DNA of 28,152 bases from JBMNQH01 sp050944035 (GTDB taxonomy: Bacteria; Bacillota; Clostridia; Oscillospirales; Oscillospiraceae), in the NCBI GenBank assembly GCA_050944035.1, contig JBMNQH010000019.1, positions 1-28,152 of the forward strand, read 5' to 3'. Below the pieces are notes generated by a model. The model was not told the origin of the DNA. It searched no databases and saw only the letters and a list, made by a program, of their open reading frames with translations. Position numbers and translations under genes: made by a program. Below are positions 25,501 to 28,152 of this stretch, piece by piece. The first letter of the stretch is position 1; every line of letters starts with the position of its first letter.

Positions 25501-27984
25501 TTTGAGCTTGTAAATGAAAACGGCGCGCCTTTCCGCGTGATGTCGGATGAGGCGGGCGAAATGACGATGGCGCTTATGTGGCGCGACGTCGGCGGTTACC
25601 CGGCTGACACCTACAACTTCGACCAGGTACACACGCTCCACAGCATCGCCGGAACAACGGATAAAGGCGAGAAATTCTTCGCTCCCCTCGTTGTCGCGGG
25701 CTCCGACGGCGGCCTGACACATGACGCCGGATTCTATTTCAACGGGACGGTCGGGGGTGTTTGCTCCTATCTTACCCGTGAAAACGAAAATATGATCTAC
25801 CATACCGCGATGTACTTCGGCGTATCGTACACCTACAATCCTTACCGTGCGATCACCGGCGTCGCCGGGTTGATCACCCCCTATACCGAGAGCACGTCGC
25901 AGATCAAAAACACCGGTATGACCACACCGGCCGGATCGTTCCTGGCGTCCAACGTCAGCATCCAGGGCAGCCCGATCATGTCGGCGGGGATCACCGCGGG
26001 CTACTACAACCCGCAGTCGATGTCTCTCCCGCTTTATACCAATTACGAAGCGAAACAGAGATCCGATCTCGACTGGATCACCGATAAAGAGACCGAGATC
26101 CTTTCGAGGTATCTTCTGACCTCCGGGCCGCGCGCAGGTATTCCCGCGCTCAAAGAAGGGGATATCGTCTTCAGAACGGGGGAAAATCCCGGACAGGTAT
26201 CCGGATACGTTCCGCTGTGCGACCTGCGCAAGCCGGGCGACTACGAGCACCCGATGAACCTCGCACTCGATACCACGAACAAGGGCTCGAAATATATGTA
26301 CCTTTACCTTAAGCAGTTCACGGGCGAGAGCAAGACCGACGTGGATGAGGTGAGGGACAGTGAAGGAAAGGTCACGACCGAGACTGTGACAACGGCGGTC
26401 AACCACGGATACACCGCGAAGAAATACGTCGTCGCGGTCGTCTGCGGCGTCGGCAGAAATCCCGAAACGGCGATCAAAAACCTTTACGAGAACGCCGCAA
26501 CGGCGTATCAGAAGGCCTCTCTTGAGAACGCCGATATCGACCGCCGTCCGCTGTTTACGCAGCTCGACGAGATCATCCCGGTGGATCTCTCCTGTGAGCA
26601 TCCCTGGTATGAGCTTCATGCGAACGATACGAGCGTAAGCAGTCTTAAAAACGGCGTTTGGGTGCGCGGCAACGAAGCGGCGTACTACCGTTGGGATGGA
26701 CACAAAAACGCAAAAGACAAGTCGATCGACGAATACGAAAAGGATCAGAAATGCGCGTACATCGGCGTCATCAGAAGTTCAAACGAATCCAAAGCAGCTT
26801 ACGGGCTTGTGAAGTATTACACCGACGCCGCCACAGCTTCCGAAACGTTGGAAACGGGCAGCACCAAATGTAATCGCGCGGGCGGCCCGATCCAGTCTCC
26901 GGAGGGCAAGTATTTCCTCTATTATTCCACCAACACCGGAACGGGAGCATACTCGGCGCCGGTCACGGGGATCCATATCAGCAAAGACATATTCATCAAC
27001 GGATACAACACGTCGTTCACCGTGTCCGAATCGGACAGAACGAACAGCAAGCTTCCGGAGTACGGTCAGCTCCGTATGCGCACGGATGAACACATGTATA
27101 TCCATCTCGGCTACGACCGCGCGGAGCTTCCGTATTACGAGGCGCTCTATATCGGCGTCGGCAACACGAAGGAAGAGGCGTTCGTCGATATGATCGGCAC
27201 CACGAACGCCTATGCGGCGGTCGACGTCAATTGCAACTACAATTCCTTCTCGAATCAATGGATCGCCATCGGATACCGGCGCACCAAAACCGAAGCCAAC
27301 GCCATACGCGACGTGTTCCTGTATTACGGAGACGATCCCGCCGACAGCATACGCATAGACGGCGGATATATGAAAACGCAAACAAGAAAAAACGGACAGT
27401 GGGAGACGAAATTCTATCCGTATAAGGACGCCAAGGGCACCGGCGTTCTTTACCGGCTCGTCAAGCACAACCTGAAATCCGGCGCGGAGACCGTGGCGCT
27501 CAATCAGGGCAACGGCACAACGGGGCTCTATCTCTATTACACCACTGCTGAATTCTACAGAGATAAGTCTGTTGAATCGGAGGTCGCCCCGATCACGAAT
27601 CTCGTTTTCAGCTACGGCGATATTTCCCCGAGATACGCGACGACGGAAGATCTCGCGGCCGTCTTTGAAAGATCCTATTACTCCACGTCGGCATTCGATG
27701 CGTCCACTTACTCAAATCCCGTCTGGGAATGTGTAATGGGCGTGACCGGTTCTCCCGCGAACTGGAAGCTGAACGGCGAGGGCGCCGAACGCTATTCGTT
27801 CAACATAGGCGCCGTTCCCGGTATAAACGGCAACAGATGGGAAGGCTCCGACAATCGCGTTTACGCGTACGTTGACCGCGCTCTGAACGGTCGGAAATAC
27901 GCGGTCCGCGATAATTGCAAACTGCCGGAGTTCGGATATTACAGCCCTGAAAGCACGTTCGGAATAGCCAAGCAGGCAGGTTGA
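22513..27984 (+). CDS. Giant exported protein with internal membrane helices and repeated beta-prism-like units
   Basis: A signal peptide (KKLKRF, hydrophobic core, VLA-AV at about 30) is followed by a repeat unit with NLNEGA and IYMGYKTTENPKNAITDL (about 73-116). A largely helical region (120-510) then leads to three or more hydrophobic helices at about 517-605. The rest (about 640-1790) is beta-rich and repeats the same loose pattern: YIGYQLGPAETALRDI, YFGVSYTYNPYRAITGV, WIAIGYRRTKTEANAIRDV, YLYYTTAEF...APITNL. The pattern also occurs in the 601-residue protein two genes upstream and resembles MABP beta-prism repeats. There is no C-terminal anchor, so the internal helices must hold it in the membrane, if anything does. 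AAAGGAGG precedes the ATG, which overlaps the previous stop by four bases (ATGA). Function unknown; this is probably the core of the surface system. Confidence 0.78.
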   Translation: MKKLKRFLTVVSLVLVFSILFTSYPIQVLAAVTGVNQTLSKLYLKEVKMFYGVKEADARAACEGEGFIFCPTNLNEGAPNTVTADPVSVFPDSPMGIYMGYKTTENPKNAITDLTLLDMKYTHFEEIDYEKYLNDHVQDFRNQAAQMMILVRELAIKVEAGSPNAIMAYDLLNLFYVDETKPHDALENQLGYYLIHETDITFFEKFLQRGNATILNKIIDLLCAATSDYKEDGTTWVDRAKASEVLTEYQNGTSETKNMYDANCQDSAEKLVKSIKEFRKTYLEAKYRLDTYGETLGYSELEGATDENAMDKLDAAGPDCRFPEFNEALTIYALLDAIVYQQKGEVIVNNADLLYDNEPAENENSEAEKNTEEAAGPEAEKPTETYNESLTLAQYIMDLAADETLEDHLSSVYPIVYALSPAQRSALSLCGFSTLVKGLFQANDYLTQREKTVKEAMKKLKDSGYSDGRLYIWEGLDTSLYNKKVVQTDASKEAAAAGLDLQASQNEAEKKAHSNLNQALIAIDVCTLGIGGLAMVASAFIGSSLWSVGMSYIAQAGTYLITELASFFADYILGAFLCAMQVLNVIAIVVGLVMLIYSILQWTGVLDQPDPIDYDEIPDVVLDARTKSTGAYQVRYDTVTSNAYEGAFNNDDRPLGMFFHDEYMSSAHAELTAYQGIYDRWLALYYSKAPEAGEPIEIIPGKEPFVTGVQYQAPEGYQPLKLITGAAAIDVNDIMAGDGKGSPLYVFFPGKDTGKNTGKIVGDDGTYITNIRLVHHEVQSDAINILKKAKFEPIEINLTPYDGFTYIGYQLGPAETALRDIRVATNSAGTIMYGDAKYGKRGGDGTEYTPDGLAIYATTDPSAGSPIVSISVQYERLAPGNGLEPVCLFSGGNAVDFGHKWKDNYSHTGKDDDFNFFAGMGRNYYTREFIEEEDPSNGVYLYFEPKDKFYAKDDEGNPNQRYISGFSYFLAANNESYDKRFGGNYEFMQTFARENGFELVNENGAPFRVMSDEAGEMTMALMWRDVGGYPADTYNFDQVHTLHSIAGTTDKGEKFFAPLVVAGSDGGLTHDAGFYFNGTVGGVCSYLTRENENMIYHTAMYFGVSYTYNPYRAITGVAGLITPYTESTSQIKNTGMTTPAGSFLASNVSIQGSPIMSAGITAGYYNPQSMSLPLYTNYEAKQRSDLDWITDKETEILSRYLLTSGPRAGIPALKEGDIVFRTGENPGQVSGYVPLCDLRKPGDYEHPMNLALDTTNKGSKYMYLYLKQFTGESKTDVDEVRDSEGKVTTETVTTAVNHGYTAKKYVVAVVCGVGRNPETAIKNLYENAATAYQKASLENADIDRRPLFTQLDEIIPVDLSCEHPWYELHANDTSVSSLKNGVWVRGNEAAYYRWDGHKNAKDKSIDEYEKDQKCAYIGVIRSSNESKAAYGLVKYYTDAATASETLETGSTKCNRAGGPIQSPEGKYFLYYSTNTGTGAYSAPVTGIHISKDIFINGYNTSFTVSESDRTNSKLPEYGQLRMRTDEHMYIHLGYDRAELPYYEALYIGVGNTKEEAFVDMIGTTNAYAAVDVNCNYNSFSNQWIAIGYRRTKTEANAIRDVFLYYGDDPADSIRIDGGYMKTQTRKNGQWETKFYPYKDAKGTGVLYRLVKHNLKSGAETVALNQGNGTTGLYLYYTTAEFYRDKSVESEVAPITNLVFSYGDISPRYATTEDLAAVFERSYYSTSAFDASTYSNPVWECVMGVTGSPANWKLNGEGAERYSFNIGAVPGINGNRWEGSDNRVYAYVDRALNGRKYAVRDNCKLPEFGYYSPESTFGIAKQAG

Positions 27985-28033
27985 ACGGCTTGTTAGATTA
28001 TCAATAAAATCTACGATACAAGGAGCATAAAAA

Positions 28034-28152
28034 ATGAAAAGATCTGTTTTCACAAAGCTTCTGTCCTGTTTTCTGGCGATGGTGATGACGTTCACCACCC
28101 TCGCCGTGTCCGTCGGTGCCGCTGACGACAACTCCGGCAAATACGTCAAGGA
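28034..28152 (+). CDS. Start of a further exported protein (cut by window end)
   Basis: Only the first 39 codons are present. They encode a typical signal peptide: MKRSVFTKLL, a hydrophobic core, then SVGAADD with cleavage near VGA. AAGGAG lies about eight bases before the ATG, 50 bases after the giant protein gene, with no terminator between, so it most likely belongs to the same operon. Nothing can be said of the mature protein. Confidence 0.75.
   Translation, partial: MKRSVFTKLLSCFLAMVMTFTTLAVSVGAADDNSGKYVK

Noticed and set aside
21542..26703. Minus-strand frames of 323, 562 and 461 codons opposite the two largest surface proteins
   Set aside because: Val/Arg-rich antisense frames without motifs or binding sites.

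Overview
The window looks like a chromosomal segment of a fairly GC-rich anaerobic Gram-positive bacterium, most likely a member of the Clostridia (Bacillota). I infer this from the strong purine-rich ribosome binding sites, the SpoIIE/RsbV-type partner-switching proteins, the Gram-positive style surface proteins (signal peptide at one end, membrane anchor with a basic tail at the other), and a fragment resembling the 3' end of a Bacillota tmRNA. No ribosomal or other phylogenetic marker is present, so genus is not called.

Region A (about 1-6712, all minus strand) is a signalling operon. A good promoter (6685-6712) drives, in transcription order, a membrane hybrid histidine kinase, a receiver-GGDEF-EAL protein, a stand-alone HPt protein, and a large hybrid kinase whose sensor half is a complete amino-acid permease (APC superfamily). 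The genes overlap or nearly touch, and a terminator lies at 32-79. This reads as a phosphorelay linking nutrient or transporter state to cyclic-di-GMP breakdown; the GGDEF site is degenerate and the EAL site looks intact.

Region B (6713-7237) has no gene. It holds two minus-strand terminators, a hairpin, a purine tract, and a 23-base piece matching the 3' end of a tmRNA/tRNA (with CCA) directly followed by its own terminator. The rest of the RNA gene is missing. This could be the scar of an integrated element, with the element extending rightward.

Region C (7238-15176, minus strand) holds, in transcription order, an HTH-receiver regulator, a LytS-type multi-pass histidine kinase, a multi-pass SpoIIE/RsbU-type phosphatase, a MATE transporter fused to an RsbW-like ATPase domain, an FGGY sugar kinase, an RsbV-like STAS protein and a HAD phosphatase. 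The three classical partner-switching parts (phosphatase, antagonist, kinase-like domain) are all present, but the kinase-like part is attached to a transporter and no sigma factor is nearby.

Region D (15390-28152, plus strand) diverges from region C across an AT-rich gap containing a 15-bp palindrome. It encodes a seven-helix membrane protein, a PrsW-like intramembrane protease, and then three large exported proteins of 601, 1302 and 1823 residues, followed by a fourth exported protein cut off by the window end. The first and third share a beta-prism (MABP-like) repeat. The first and second share a short motif (ASVFS) just before their C-terminal membrane anchors. The second stacks ricin-type, GLUG and beta-helix repeats.

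My working model for C plus D is one accessory system: a two-component pair and a membrane-bound partner switch control a surface apparatus that may be processed by the PrsW-like protease. That functional link is inference from layout only.
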